Notes: generated by a model from the sequence alone, not told the origin. A stretch of DNA of 64,000 nt from Desmodus rotundus (GCF_022682495.2 NC_071397.1:24443427-24507426); one strand, 5' to 3'; numbered from the stretch's first letter, positions 12,740-24,502 are shown. Numbers and translations are program-made.

Positions 12740-13900
12740 TTCAGCTGAGGCGTAAAGGACAGAAGTGTTTTGAAGGCACGAGGGGAAGTGTGACCAGCTC
12801 AGGAAGATGAGCAGCCTGCGCACAGGCACGGAGTAGAGGACGTGGAGATGTGACCCGGAATGTACCTGCTGAGTGCAGACTGGACTGGAGGAAGAGGGAC
12901 TGTGAAAATGGGGTGGGTGAACATCTGTGTATCAGTGCACAGGATCTTACATGGTATGTTGTGATTAAGCATGTTGATTAGGCAAGAAATGTTTGGACTT
13001 GTATGTTAGCCCCCTGTAGCAAAGTGGAGAACAGAGGGAAAGAGGGACATGACGGGGTGGGGGACCAGAACAGGGGCTATGGCAGATAAGCTGGGGGCAA
13101 TGAGGAGAAGCAAGAATGTAGAAGGAGAAAATACAAACAGTGAAGGGAAGGTAAACTGGGCAGATGTTGGCATTTGGTAGAATGTGCGGGATAAGATGAA
13201 GAGAAGACAAGGTAATATCCAGGTAACTCCTGGGTTTCTGGTTGAGGCAGAATGTTTATGTCAGTCCCCAAAAGAGGGATACAGGAGTGGATGATAACAT
13301 ATTCATCTGTGACCTGCTGAACATATAGGTGATTCTTAGAAAGATAAACCAGAAGACATACATTATAAGGGTGTGGGGGTAGGAAAGGAAGAAGAGATAA
13401 TGAAGGAAATACCAAACATGACTTCAGAAGCCCAGGAAGTTGATTAGTTCAGGTTAAAATTGCAAGTCAAGAGAGACATTTTCCAGCTGAAGTATTTGAA
13501 AGGGTAACTTTTCCGGTGAGTTTAATGAGAATAGTCTGGAAGAATCAGTAATCAGCTTAGGGAGACTCAGGGAAGAAGAGTATAATCAGTGCTTGGGAAT
13601 GAAGGTCCCTTGCCTTTTTATGTGGACATGTCAGAAATTAGAGATGGGCTTACACTTCAAGTTATTGTATAAACTCTGTGGCTTTGTGCATCTTTTAACC
13701 TAAGAAAGATAAAGGCAGCATATGGAATGGTAATTTTAGTAGTGACAACCAGTACGCAGGTCAGAGATTGATGCCACAGAACACTAAGAACAGTGCCTAA
13801 CTGTGGAGCGACTACCATTGTTAAAGATAACCGGACTTGGACCGTAGTTTCTTATGTAGAATAGATAATTTCAAATTGTGTGCTTAATATTAATCAGTAT
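12740..13900. repeat. Purine-rich stretch, possible old mammalian repeat
   Basis: This is G/A-rich sequence ('ggtggaagaatgatctcttc', 'gactggactggaggaagagg') resembling widespread old interspersed repeat language, but no family could be fixed. No exon is present; long open frames on the minus strand result from the purine skew. Confidence 0.25.
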
Positions 13901-14044
13901 ATATTTTAAAGGAATATGTTTCTTTAATTAATAACTTTATGCTACACAAATTGATGAATCATCCCTACATATTACATTATGGGCAATAATTACCTACCTT
14001 AGTTCATCCCTGGATATGGTCTAATTTAGCTGTTCCCTAAAGGT

Positions 14045-14205
14045 TTTGAGAGGTTGCTCTCAAATATTAGTTGCATAAAAAGCACCTAAGTTGCTTGATA
14101 AAATTCTGTTACTTGAGTCAAGAGGGCCTGGGCATTAGCATTTAACAAACACCCTCTTGTGACCTCTATTTCGGGAAGCATTGCTTTAAAAAGCAATTGT
14201 GCTAC
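14045..14205 (+). repeat. MER5-like non-autonomous hAT-Charlie fragment
   Basis: 'aaaaagcacctaagttgctt' then 'gggcctgggcattagcattt' and 'gggaagcattgctttaaaaag' follow the order of MER5A (cacctgggagctt ... gggcctgggcatcagtatt). It is diverged, as expected for this pre-eutherian to early eutherian family. Confidence 0.55.
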
Positions 14206-14468
14206 TTGCATTTTTTAGCTGGTGTTCTTGCTCCTCCTGGTGGTACAATGTGTAATTGCATCTGTCAGGTTTTCCCCGTTTCACTGATTAGAAAATAGAG
14301 CTCTACAATTTATTTACCTGTTTATCTAGCCTTTATTTAACCATATCAACCTACAAATGCCAAGTGCAGAATTAGCATTCATATCCATCCATACAAATAA
14401 AACGACTATAGAAAACCAAAAAAGTCACATGTAAAATTCCACAATTTAGAAAAGCTGTGGCCTAAACA

Positions 14469-14526
14469 TTGCTGCTGCTGCTGCTGCTTCTTCTTCTTCT
14501 TCTTCTTCTTCTCCTTCTTCTTCTTC
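14469..14526 (+). repeat. (CTG)n-(CTT)n compound microsatellite
   Basis: Six CTG units run into about fifteen CTT units with one interruption (CTC). It lies in the intron and away from exons. Confidence 0.95.
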
Positions 14527-14529
14527 ATT

Positions 14530-15480
14530 TATTGAGAATTTTGAAGGAGTATTTAGTAGAAGAGTACTGAAAAGCTATTTGGTAGCAGCATTTTCACGGA
14601 CCAAGTGTTTATGCTTTGCTTGGGTTCTCCCTCTGTGAATCATTCAGGATTTAGAAGATATGTTTTAAAACAAGAAGGACTCAGGGTGTGTAAAGCTCAT
14701 TTGAATTTCATTTGCTATTTCTATTTTGCTAATGGAAAGGATGTAATTGATAAATGTATGATGCAGTGTGTGAGAGAGTTAAAGAGTGAGGGGCTGGAAT
14801 GACTCCTTCCTTCCCTTCTTCCCTCCGTGACTTCAGGCAGACATTCAGCAGGTTATGTATGAGAACCACCCGGGAGGAGCTTTGTGTAGGATGTACTGGC
14901 AACCGGGACACCGTTTCTCCAAAGGGGAGAGATGTCTAGTCAGTCAAAGCCTGACATGAAGGGCCCATGCCCTAAGTGCAGGCCAGGCCACCAAGACTCA
15001 GAAGAGGGAGAGATTGACCTCAGGGGTGGGGGCAGGGCAGCCACCAGGGAGATCTCAGTGGAGATGGCATCGAACTGGAACACCTGATAATGGCTACTTT
15101 TTAAATACCTTTATGCAACTGTGTTGCCGATTTACGTCATACAGTGATCTGCTCTTTAAAATATTTTTTTCCCAATTATCTTCTCTTATTTTGGTCCTTC
15201 ATTCATTCAGCAGTGACTTCATGTTGGACAGAAAGCTCAGTGTGGGCAGAAAAGATCAAATGGGGATGACCGGTGTGCGTCCACACAGACCTCCACTCTC
15301 CCGGTGAAGGCAGACAGGAAACAACAGTCTAAAATAGATCACGGAATTCTAAACTGAGGTCAGGGCTTGGGGGAAGTAAGTTGAGGTGGGGAATAACTTG
15401 GATGGGGTGGGATAATAACTACTTCTGTGAAGTGGGCTGGGAGCAAACACAAGCTACTGTGTTCATCGAGTTCAAGGGCT
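14530..15480. other. Intron, unassigned
   Basis: No exon, RNA gene or firm repeat seen. Confidence 0.35.
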
Positions 15481-15489
15481 TTCCATGTT

Positions 15490-15655
15490 CTATGTTACTC
15501 CACACAACCGTACTAGGGAATGTACCACTATTATGCCCACTTGACAGGAGAGGAAACCGAGGTGCAGGGACGTACAGTAACTTAACAGATAGTTTGTGAG
15601 TGGTGGAAACTGGATTTAAGTCTACACTGCTAGGTCCCAGAGCCTGCTCCGGTGA
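15490..15655 (-). repeat. MIR SINE
   Basis: 'attatgcccacttgacagga', 'gaggaaaccgaggtgcagg' and 'gtggaaactggatttaagtc' is a reverse-complement MIR with its central core preserved. Confidence 0.75.
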
Positions 15656-15659
15656 CCGC

Positions 15660-16060
15660 TCTGATCGCCACTCCCTGTCCAGAGAGAGGGCAGAGCATGT
15701 GCAAAGCCTCGAAGACAGGAAAGCGCTGGGTACCTGAGGCCCTGGAGGAAGATGGGTAGGACAGGGGCACAGAGATGGTGAAAGTGGTCTGGTTGAGGTC
15801 AGAGATGAGGCAGAGGCCCTGTGAAAACTTGGTAAGGAGGTTTGGATTTCATTCTGGTAGTCGGGCGGGTTTTAAGCAAGGTTCAAATATGATGAAATGC
15901 CTTTTAAAGATGTGACTCTTGCTGCAACTTGGAGAATGGATTGCAGGCAGGGAAGGCAGCAAGAAGACCAGCTAGGAGGTCACGGGGTTTGGGCATCAGA
16001 GATGGGGAAGACATCCGAACAGGTTTTGGAGGCACAATGAATAGCACCTCCCACGGTCAA
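15660..16060. repeat. Old interspersed repeat, family unknown
   Basis: The text 'ggaggtttggatttcattctgg', 'gagaatggattgcaggcagg' and 'agaccagctaggaggtcacg' belongs to a very common old mammalian repeat, but I cannot name it with certainty. Confidence 0.35.
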
Positions 16061-16261
16061 GTGTCCCCATCCTCACAGAGGTGAGGGCGGGGCGGGCACA
16101 TTATACTTCACTGGGGGCATGGGCTACCTTCAGATGTGTGTTAATGCAGAAACCCATGGACAGTATTAGGAGATCACGGAGGGAGTTGAAAAGAACAGAA
16201 TGTTATTTCCCGCAGCACAAGGGAACTGCTGACGGTTGAGAAAAAGGTCTTTTTCCAGTGT

Positions 16262-16385
16262 ACTATGTTAATTTCACAGGTGAGAACACTGAGCTCAGAG
16301 ACGGTAAGTGATTAATCGCCTAACCAGTTAGTTGTCCACTGGAGAGTAAAATGCATGCGCTTTCCCTTGATCCTGCACATGCGTA
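16262..16385 (-). repeat. MIR fragment
   Basis: 'aatttcacaggtgagaacac' then 'tgagctcagagacggtaagtg' is the reverse-complement MIR core, diverged. Confidence 0.6.
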
Positions 16386-16919
16386 AGTGGTCTGTGCTTA
16401 AGACAGACAACTTTAACTTATTAGGTGATTTCCCACCAATTCGAGGGCACTAGAGTACTTGTGTACAGGCCATATGCTCTCTTCATTTCTTACTCCTTTA
16501 ATTTGACATTGTTTTCTTTGATGGCAGCCATTCCCATTTCACAACACATGGTAAAATGCCGTTCCCATGAGAATTTCCCTTCTCTCCTTACATATGAAAC
16601 AGAAAGAAACAGAGAAAAGGACGTCAAGAGCTCACTTCTCAGGTGACCCAGTTACCATCTCTGACCTCATGTTTGCAGGCAGGAATTCTTGCCTTTGATT
16701 AGAATAGGTAGCCCTGATGTGAACGAGGTTACGGAAAAGGTCAGGGAACTACTGAACACTTGGGAATATGAGGAACATGCTCGAGGCAGAAAATAGGAGG
16801 AGGCATTTGCTTCTAAGCAAATGTCTCCTTTATCCACAGCCAGGAAGAGTGTCCATGAAGAATCTCCAAAGCACTCTTGAAGGAGCTAAGCAAGTGCTAG
16901 AGGGTCCAATTAATCTTAC

Positions 16920-17102
16920 CATGGCCCTTCTGTCCAGTGAAAAGTATTAGGTTATTTTGCAGCGCTGAGTGATTGTTTGCTAGCTGAAAATTCAAGTGGA
17001 ATTCATAATCGAAGCTGATGTCCGGGATCCGTGAATAAGCCAGGAATGAAGTGTGTCCAAAGGCGTCCATGCCACTGAACCTGGGCTGAGTAATATTAAT
17101 AG
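16920..17102 (-). CDS. EYS: EYS exon: N-terminal part of a laminin G domain
   Basis: The 183-bp exon follows an AG acceptor at 17104-17103 and ends at 16920 before a GTAAG donor. With the single base carried from the upstream exon it opens with Ala, then INITQPRFSGMDAFGHTSFL and on to ANNHSALQNNLILFTGQKGH. The motif ILFTGQ is the typical second strand of laminin G/LNS domains ('LLFYTGQ' type). There are two N-glycosylation sequons (NIT and NHS). Entry and exit phase are both 1, so the exon could be skipped without a frameshift. No stop is present. It is separated from the upstream exon by about 44.8 kb and from the downstream one by about 13.7 kb. The domain is probably the third of the five laminin G domains of EYS, by its position after an EGF repeat; that ordinal is inferred. 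Confidence 0.95.
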
Positions 17103-17655
17103 CTGTGGAAAAACCGAAACCCAAATGTTAAAATAAACCTGTACATGTTCTTGTTAACAGGAGGGTTATAGTTTGCTGATGCATCTGGCCTGATAGTCTG
17201 TTTATTATCACATTAGTTATACTTAAGTGTCCTCAGCATTCAGCAATTAAGTGACTCAACAGGGTTTTCAAAAGTGGAACCAAGGAAGTACAGTGTTTTG
17301 GATCCTGTGTATATACTCTTTCACTCACATATCCTTTCTCCATAATGGAGAATTTACTTCAAAAGCAAAACCTTATATTTTGAAGATTAATTTTAGAAAT
17401 AGAAAAGGTTACTGGCAGACAAAAGTATTTACCCAGGTGCTTTGTAAACAGAATGTGGCATCCAAACACTGGTTATGACTTAGAAAATAATTCGCAGTTT
17501 GGAAAAACTGTGTTTCTAATCCTGCCCCTTTTTAATAGCTGAAACCATTGGTCAGGGGTAGGAAAGCCAGGAAATCAAAAGGGAGTTTGACCAGTTTCCA
17601 TTACTATATGGTGAATGACCAGAACTTTTCTTGAAGTAAAAAAACCCATTGTCTG
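17103..17655. other. Intron next to the 16920-17102 exon, unassigned
   Basis: Unique-looking sequence; it ends at the target-site duplication of the HAL1 element. Confidence 0.4.
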
Positions 17656-18873
17656 AAAGAAATGTTCATACTTCCGGCCAAGATGGTGGCATAGGCAGAC
17701 ATGGCTCACCTCTTCACACAACCATATCAAAATTACAACTAAAATATAGAATAATCATCACTCAGAACTGTCAGAAATTGAGTTTAATGGAAGTCTGACA
17801 GCTATAGAATTAAAGAAACCACATCCATCCAGACTAGTAGGAGGGGCACAGATGCAGAACAGGCTGGCCCCACATCCATGTGTGGTGGATAAAAATTTGG
17901 GAGGGATATCTTGGGAGTGAGGAGTCCCAGCCCTACTTCCAGTGCCAGGAAGATGAGTCCCCAAAACTTCTGGCTGCAAAAACTAGTGGGGATTGAGTTG
18001 GTGGAAGAAACTTCCGGAGCCCCAAGCAGTTCCTCTTAAAGAACCGACATACAGACTCACCTACTCAGGCTCACTCCTTCTGAGCTCTAGCACTAGGGTA
18101 GCAGCTTGAAAGGGACCAGTGGCATACAGGGATAAATTGAAATATCTGGTATCGAGGTGAGCAGAGACCATTGTCCCTTCTCTGAACCCTCCCCCAACAG
18201 AGCCACAGATCCAGCAAGCTGGTGCCTTATCAGTGATTCTATGAACCTAATACTATTAGACCGGCTTTGGAGATCCCCAGAGACTCGAGTCCACCCAAGC
18301 TACTTTTCCATATGAATGGCTGGTCTTTGCTCAGCTTCACAACTTCCTAAACCTTATCAAATAAGCAACAGCTGGCCTCAGGGAGCCCCAGGCCCGGTAT
18401 TAGCAGCAGCCAGCCTAGATTCACAGCTTGACTTTGCTTGGAAATCTCCAAGCCCAGCATAAGTAGCAGCCATCTCAGATTACTTTATAGTTTAGGTAAG
18501 CAAGGTAGCCCTGAGCAAAACACAGGTGGGGGCTGACCTTGGCCTGCACCATCTGGGAAACTCCAGGGCCAGTGCACCAAGTGGATAGCTACAGACCACA
18601 TCGGAGTACCACCACCCTACCATTGCACAACTGATCCTCCATGGATCGTGGTGGTTGGTGGTCAGTGGTCATAGCTAATCCTTGCAGCTGACTGGCCTGG
18701 GTAAAACTCTCCCATTGATCTGCCAACAGCAACAAAAGCTCAACTACAAGAGGAGGGTGTATTCAGCCCACATGAAGGGTGCACCTCAAGTATCCCTCCA
18801 GCTTGGGTACAAGGGGAGGCTTTGCCACTAGATCCTGCAGGACACCTACTACATTAGGCCACACTACCAAGAC

Positions 18874-19800
18874 ATGAAGTCAAAGCAGCTCTATCTAATA
18901 CATAGAAACAAACACAGGGAGGCTGCCAAAATGAGGAGACAAAGAAATATGGCCCAAGTGAAAGAACAGATCAACAGTTCAGAAAAAGAGCTAAATGAAA
19001 TGGAGATAAGCAAACTATCAGATGCAGAGTTCAAGATGCTCAGGGAATTTAGTGAGGACCTCAACAGCATAAAAAATATCTAGTCAGAAATGAAGGATGA
19101 TACACTAATTGAAGTAAAGAACAATTTACAGGGAAATGACAGTAGAGTGGATGAAGCCTAGACTCAAATAAATGATTTGGAATATTAAGGAAGCAAAAAA
19201 CAAACAATCAGAAGAAAAAAGAATAAAAAAAAAAACAAAAAACACTGGGATCATGTAAGCAGTCTCTGGGACAAATTCTAGAGGTCCAACATTCACATCA
19301 GTGGGGTGCCAGAAGGTGAAGCGAAATAGCAAGAAATTGGGAATCTATTTGAAAAAATAATGAAAGAAAACTTCCCTAATTTGGTGAAGGAAATCGACAT
19401 GCAAGTCCAGGAAGCACAGAGAGTCCCAAACAAGATGGATGCAAAGAGGCCCACTCCAAGACACAAATTAAACAGCCAAAGGTTAAAGATAAAGAGAGAA
19501 TCTTAAGAGCAGCAAGAGAAAAGAAGTTACCGACAGGGGAGTTCCCATAAGACTGTCAGCAGATTTTTCAAAAGAAACTTTGCGGGCTAGAAGGGATTAG
19601 CAAGAAATATTCAAAATCATGAAAAGCAGGGACCTACAGCCAAGATTGTTCTATTCAGCAAAGCTATTATTTAGAATCAGAGGGCAGATAAAGAGCTTCC
19701 CATACAAAAAACAAAAACAAAAACCCAAACAAACAACTAAAGGACTAAACATCACCAAACCATTATCATATGAAATGTTAAAGGGACTTATTTAAGAAGA
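18874..19800 (+). pseudogene. HAL1/L1 ORF1 (RNA-binding ORF1p), inactivated
   Basis: The frame from 18874 encodes MKSKQLYLIHRNKH and a charged, coiled-coil-like segment, stops at 19081-19083, and continues in other frames with recognisable L1 ORF1p pieces: a region like 'HISGVPEGE', then 'FEKIMKENFPNLVKEIDMQV', 'RPTPRH', and, near the end, a 'PLSYEMLKGLI' C-terminus before TAA. Order and content match the N-terminal coiled coil, RRM and C-terminal domain of ORF1p. Several stops and frameshifts make it non-functional. Confidence 0.8.
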
Positions 19801-19807
19801 AGAAGAT

Positions 19808-20160
19808 CATGGATGGAACTGAGGAGCATTATGCTAAGTGAAATACGCCGGGCAGTGAAAGACAAATACCGTGTGATCTCACCTATAAGCAGAACCTAAT
19901 CAACAAAACAAACAAGTGAGCAAATTATAACCAGAGACATTGAAATAAAGAACAAACTGACAGTAACCAGAGGGGGGGGGGATGGATAATGGGGGAAAAT
20001 AGGGGAAGGGTCATCAAGGAACCTGAGTAAAGGACTCATGGACAAAGTCAAAGGAGGTAGGATCCAGGGTAGGAGGTGGGGGTGGGTGGGGTGGGTGTGT
20101 GTGGAGGTGGGCAAATGGAGACAACTGTACTTGAACAACAATAAAAAATGAAAAGAAATG
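19808..20160 (+). mobile_element. 5'-truncated L1 3' end nested in the HAL1 element
   Basis: 'atggatggaactgaggagca' through 'gtgaaagacaaataccgtg' to the G-rich stretch and 'aacaactgtacttgaacaac...aataaa' tail is the end of a bat L1 (the last ORF2 codons and the 3' UTR). The HAL1 text 'ttaagaagaagaagatc' stops just before it and resumes after it ('aaaaaaatcaaaactatgaac'), as seen by comparison with the HAL1 copy at 47-50 kb. A diverged duplication of 'aagaagaagatca' type flanks it. It contains a run of ten Gs at about 19972-19981. Confidence 0.75.
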
Positions 20161-20732
20161 AATAAATTGTTTAAAAAAGAAAAAAATCAAAACTATGAAC
20201 AATAAAATGGCAAAAAATACATATCTATCAAGAATTGAATCTAAAAACAAACTATGCAAACAAGAACAGTGACAGAATCGTGAATACAGAGAGTGTTTTG
20301 ATGGTTGTCAGATGCAAAGGAGGGGAGAGGGAATGGGTGAAGAGGTGAAGGGATTAAGAAGTACAAATAGGTAGTTACAGAATAGCCATGGGGATGTAAA
20401 GTATAGGATAGCAAACAGAGTAGCCAAAGAACCTATCTATACACATGACTCACGGGCATGAACAATGGTGTGGGGATTGCCTGAGGGAGTGGGGGTGCTG
20501 GGCAGAGGGGGGCAAAGGGGGAAAAAATCAGAACAACTGTAATAGCATAACTAATAAAATTTAATTAAAAAAGAAAAAATAAAAGAAATATTTATCCTTA
20601 CTCTGTTGAGATGTTTGAGATGTTTGTTAGATCAGGAAAGCACTGGTTTCAATAGGCCTAAAACCCTAAGGAGATTTCTTAGTAACATGAAGTGGTAAAA
20701 AATGAAGCTCAGGGACCAGTGTGGATATTTAA

Positions 20733-20886
20733 TCTCAATCTCTCTCTCTCTCTCTCAAATTGATGTTTTGTTCCACTTACTTATGCATTCACTGGTTGAT
20801 TCTCGTATGTGCCCTGACTGGAGACTGAACTCACAACTTGGCAGATCCAGACAATGCTGAGATCAACTGAACTACCTACCAGGGCA
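20733..20886 (-). repeat. VES-type bat SINE, diverged
   Basis: On the minus strand it runs 'gccctggtaggtagttcagt', a box-B-like region 'gagttcagtctccagtcagg', then the (GA)n tail. It is more diverged than the other copies. Confidence 0.75.
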
Positions 20887-20889
20887 AGC

Positions 20890-21500
20890 CTCTATCTAAT
20901 CTTGTATCCAGATATTCTCTTTTCATTGTTGTTCCTTCATGAATAGTTCCAACTGGCTTGTAATTCCCCATGCCGAAAGGACCACAGGAAACAGGAAGGG
21001 GATTTTGATCCCTATTCCTGTCTGAATTATGAATGGTGTTCCCAGATTAAAGAATATTCCTAGGGTCTATTTTTATTGGTTCAAGTCAGTTTGCCAGAGG
21101 AAAGAAAAGCTTGTCTTGATTACCTTTATTGCTCCCTTCTCAAGAAATATTGGCTCTCTTTGGAAGTTGTAAAACTAGAATTTTTGCAAGCCTTAAGAAA
21201 TATCCTCATTGTTGTATCTAATACTTAAAACAAAAGAGCTTCTTGTCTGGTTACAATTGTTTATGTAGCAAATAATTGTGCTCTCCTGGGAAAAATAATT
21301 CTAGTTATCAGACGCTTTTTTTTTCTGTATGTTTCATATAACTGTTCAAGTAGGGTAATTGTTTGGAATTGGTTGAATACTTCATTTTAATATGTAATAT
21401 TTAATTAAAATCTTATCAGTTTATTCTTTGGGATGTGTGGCCTAAGATAATTTTTTTCCTCATAACTCACCAATATCTGAAGTGGGATGTTGAGACCTAT
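20890..21500. other. Intron, unassigned
   Basis: AT-rich; nothing recognisable. Confidence 0.35.
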
Positions 21501-21523
21501 CACCTTTTATATTTAATTTTTAT

Positions 21524-21663
21524 AGTTGCTCAATTACAGTTGTCCCCATTTCCCCCCATTTCTCTCCCCTGCCCTACCCACCTGCTACATTCAATCCTCC
21601 CCACCATTGTCTTTGTCCATGGTTCCTTTATATACATGTTCCTTGACTTGACCCTTTCCCTTC
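21524..21663 (-). mobile_element. 5'-truncated L1 3' UTR tail
   Basis: On the plus strand 'caattacagttgtccccatt' then a pyrimidine-rich stretch and 'tttgtccatggttcctttat' is the reverse complement of the bat L1 3' UTR. Flanking repeats at 21508-21523 and 21664-21679 agree at 15 of 16 bases, giving a short (about 140-bp) insertion. Confidence 0.75.
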
Positions 21664-21862
21664 TATATTTATTTTTTATCTAATGAAGTAAATTATGGTT
21701 TGTTGCCAGAGATAATAAGACTCTTCCCATCAAGTACTCCACTTTCAGTAGTTCAGGGAAGTGAAATGTACTGCATTCAAAACAAAATAAAAATACTGAC
21801 AGTGTTTTAATGTTGGCATTAAAAACAGTGAAAATAGAACTCAATTAAATCTATTTTAAAAT

Positions 21863-21879
21863 TTTTTTGGTGGATTTTA

Positions 21880-21925
<46 letters not shown>

Positions 21926-22544
21926 TTATTGTTGTTCAAGTACAGTTGTCTCCATTTTCTCCCCTCCATGTCCTCCCTCCCCACCCACGTCCCACCTCCC
22001 ATCCTCTATCCTTCCCCCCTTTAGCTTTGTCCATGTGTCCTTTATACATGTTCCTTGACAATCCTTCCCCTTCTTTCCTCTGTTTTCCTCCTCCCCACTC
22101 CCCTCTGGTTACTGTCAGTTAGTTCTTTATTTCCATGTCTCTTGGTTATATTTTGCTTGCTTTTTGTTGTTGTTGTTGTTGATTAGGTTATGCTTATAGG
22201 TGAGATCATATGGTATTTGTCTTTCACCACCTGGCTTATTTCACTTAGCATAATGTTCTTCAGTTCCATCCATGTTGTCCCAAAGGGTAGGAGCTCCTTC
22301 TTTCTTTCTGCTGCATAGTATCCCATCATGTAAATATACCACAGTTTTTTGATCCACTCATTTACTGATGGACACCTAGGTTGTTTCCAGCACTTGGCTA
22401 TTGTAAATTGGGCTGCTATGAACATTGGGGTGCGTAGGTTCTTTTGAATTAGTGGTGGAAAACAGTATGGAATTTCCTCAGAAAACTACAAATGGAACTG
22501 CCTTTTGACCAAGCAATTCCACTGCTGGGATTATGCCCTAAGAA
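21863..22544 (-). mobile_element. L1 3' part with 5' inversion
   Basis: The tail is at low coordinate. From about 22450 down to about 21930 the minus strand encodes the ORF2p C-terminus (for example KLWYIYMMGYYAAERKKELL, then TTWMELKNIMLSEISQ) and the 3' UTR. From about 22452 to 22544 the plus strand carries the immediately upstream ORF2 text ('ggaatttcctcagaaaactac', 'aagcaattccactgctggg'). The two parts are contiguous in the L1 but point in opposite directions, the signature of twin priming. A loose duplication of about 20 bp flanks the element (about 21843-21862 and 22545-22565). Confidence 0.8.
21886..21926 (+). repeat. (TTA)n microsatellite at the L1 tail
   Basis: About 13 ATT/TTA units sit where the L1 poly(A) tail is expected, so the microsatellite probably grew from the tail. 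Confidence 0.9.
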
Positions 22545-22569
22545 CAACTAAATTTAATACTAAAATAGA

Positions 22570-24490
22570 GGAATGACTTAAAACATTCCTTCCTGTTAAT
22601 AATTTACAACTGAGTCTGTTCAAAGTTGAGTACATTTAGGTTATGTCAACAAATATGTCATATGTATTTCATCATCAGGCCCTGTGCTAGATGCTGGTGA
22701 CACAAAGATAACAAAGCATGACCCCTATCCCCAAGGAACTAGTGTGTGGTCAATAAATTCACTGAACAGAACTGAACTGAAAATTGAGGCTTGGCTGAGA
22801 GATGAAAGGAAAAAACATTTCAGGTAGAAAGAACAGTACATTCTAAGGTGGGAAGACCAAAACAGCATGTCACATACTCAGGAAACTCATGGAGTTCGCA
22901 CATTGTAGAGTGAAATATTAAAAGGAAGAATACAGCAAATGAAATGAGATAGTCAGACGAGGTCAAAATCTTTTATCTTTTCTACATCATCTTTGAGTAG
23001 TTGAGCAATGATCGAAGTTGCCTTTTAGAAATAACTGGTGATGAAATATGAAGTTCAGATTAGGCAGAGAGAACTGGAGAATTAACCTTTGGTCAAAATG
23101 AAAATGAGGACTTTGATGATATCAAGAAACAGAACAAGGAGTTAAGGTTATACTGAATTGCAAATGTAAGAAAATTTAAGGGTAACTTGTTAAAAAGGGT
23201 AATGGTGTGATATTTATCTGAATAGTTAAATAGTGTTTTCAGTGCTGGCATCCAATCAGAATTAAGTTTACAACACAATTTTATACAAGTAAAAAGAAGT
23301 ATCGTGTATTTTGAAACCTGAGGATAACAATGCCCACAGGAACGGACCTGTCGTTTGCTTGGCATTTCTCTGTCTGAAGCTAGGCTGTTCAATAACATTG
23401 CAACTTGAACTGTGGTTAGGCCTGACTGAGATGGTTTTAGTACGAGGGAAAGAATGTGAAACATCTTATTGATAATATTTCATGTGCATTAAATATCGGG
23501 TTAAATAAAAAATATTATTAAACTAAATTTCACTTGTTTCTTTTTACTTTAACAAATGTGGCTACTAGAAAATAAAATTTCATAAACATTTCACATTCTG
23601 TTTCTACTCAATAGCACTGCAGAGAGAACCACGTGTCAACTATCTGGTAAGGTTTTTTCTAAACCCTTAGTTTTGACTTACCTCAAGGGGCTTAGCCTTT
23701 TGGTATCCTTGAACCTGCAAAATGAACATCTAGTCCATTTCTACGAGACTCCGGGTCCTCACCCACACTGTCTCCATCATGTTGCATCAGGCAGGCGAAC
23801 GTGGGGGGACCCAGGTTGGGAGAACAAGGAAGTTCAACCTTACAAATGATTATTTCCAGTTCGTTAAAGTAATCTCTTCATGATCTTTAACCAGGCAACA
23901 TTTGGTTAATTTGATTACTCTGTTATACAAACTCCCAGATAAGACTTCTGGGAACATCAGTAGTCATCAAATCAGGAGACTGAACAGATTTTAAAGGAAA
24001 TATTTTAGGGCCATTAAGTTCTTTTTCCTGTTTGTCATCTCTAGTTGTCTCATGGCTTCCATTTGCGAATTTGTGCATTTTTTTCCTTAAAGTCCTTTCA
24101 AAGTTACAGTAAGCGATTGGGATCATAAAGAAGGAAGGGGAATTAGAACATGGTGAGATTTGAACTAAAAATTAATTATTTAAGGTAGAAGAAGTGAGCA
24201 AGATCACTAACAACAGTCTGAGAACATTTTAGGCAATCAAAAGGCTTTGTGTCTCACGATCATCTGAAGTCACTACAAATTCTACAAACCTTCGATGAAG
24301 GGAGAGTATCATAATCTTTTCCGTGGCATAGTGCAATGCTGTAGGCTCAATGTGGAATCTTTGTGCAATGCTATGTTATGCCTACAGAACAAAGTTCAGC
24401 AAAAATTACCACAAAAAGTGGGTAAACTTCTGACTACTAGAAAATGTATTAAGGCATTTTTTTTTTCATTTTCAATAAGGGCACAGAAAT
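22570..24490. other. Intron, mostly unassigned
   Basis: 'caggccctgtgctagatgctgg' followed by 'gacacaaagataacaaagcatg' and 'ccaaggaactagtgtgtggtc' at 22678-22751 is typical old interspersed-repeat text of unknown family. Otherwise no exon or RNA gene is seen. Confidence 0.35.
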
Positions 24491-24502
24491 GAGGCATTGT
24501 TT

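Larger units (their letters stand above)
17670..20581 (+). mobile_element. HAL1 (half-L1) retrotransposon, 5' UTR-ORF1-3' UTR, no ORF2
   Basis: The element starts 'acttccggccaagatggtgg', an L1-type 5' end with a YY1-like AAGATGG. A 5' UTR of about 1.2 kb follows, then ORF1 from the ATG at 18874. Directly after the ORF1 stop near 19792 comes a 3' UTR ending at about 20581 in an A-rich tail; ORF2, with its endonuclease and reverse transcriptase, is absent. Direct repeats at 17656-17669 and 20582-20595 (12 of 14 bases) look like the target-site duplication, so the whole thing moved as one unit. A later L1 tail (about 19808-20160) splits the 3' UTR. Mobilisation must depend on L1 proteins in trans. 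HAL1 families are known from several mammals including bats; the exact subfamily was not determined. Confidence 0.85.

Noticed and set aside
21867..22058. Leucine-rich plus-strand frame
   Set aside because: It is the translation of the (TTA)n tail and reverse L1 3' UTR.
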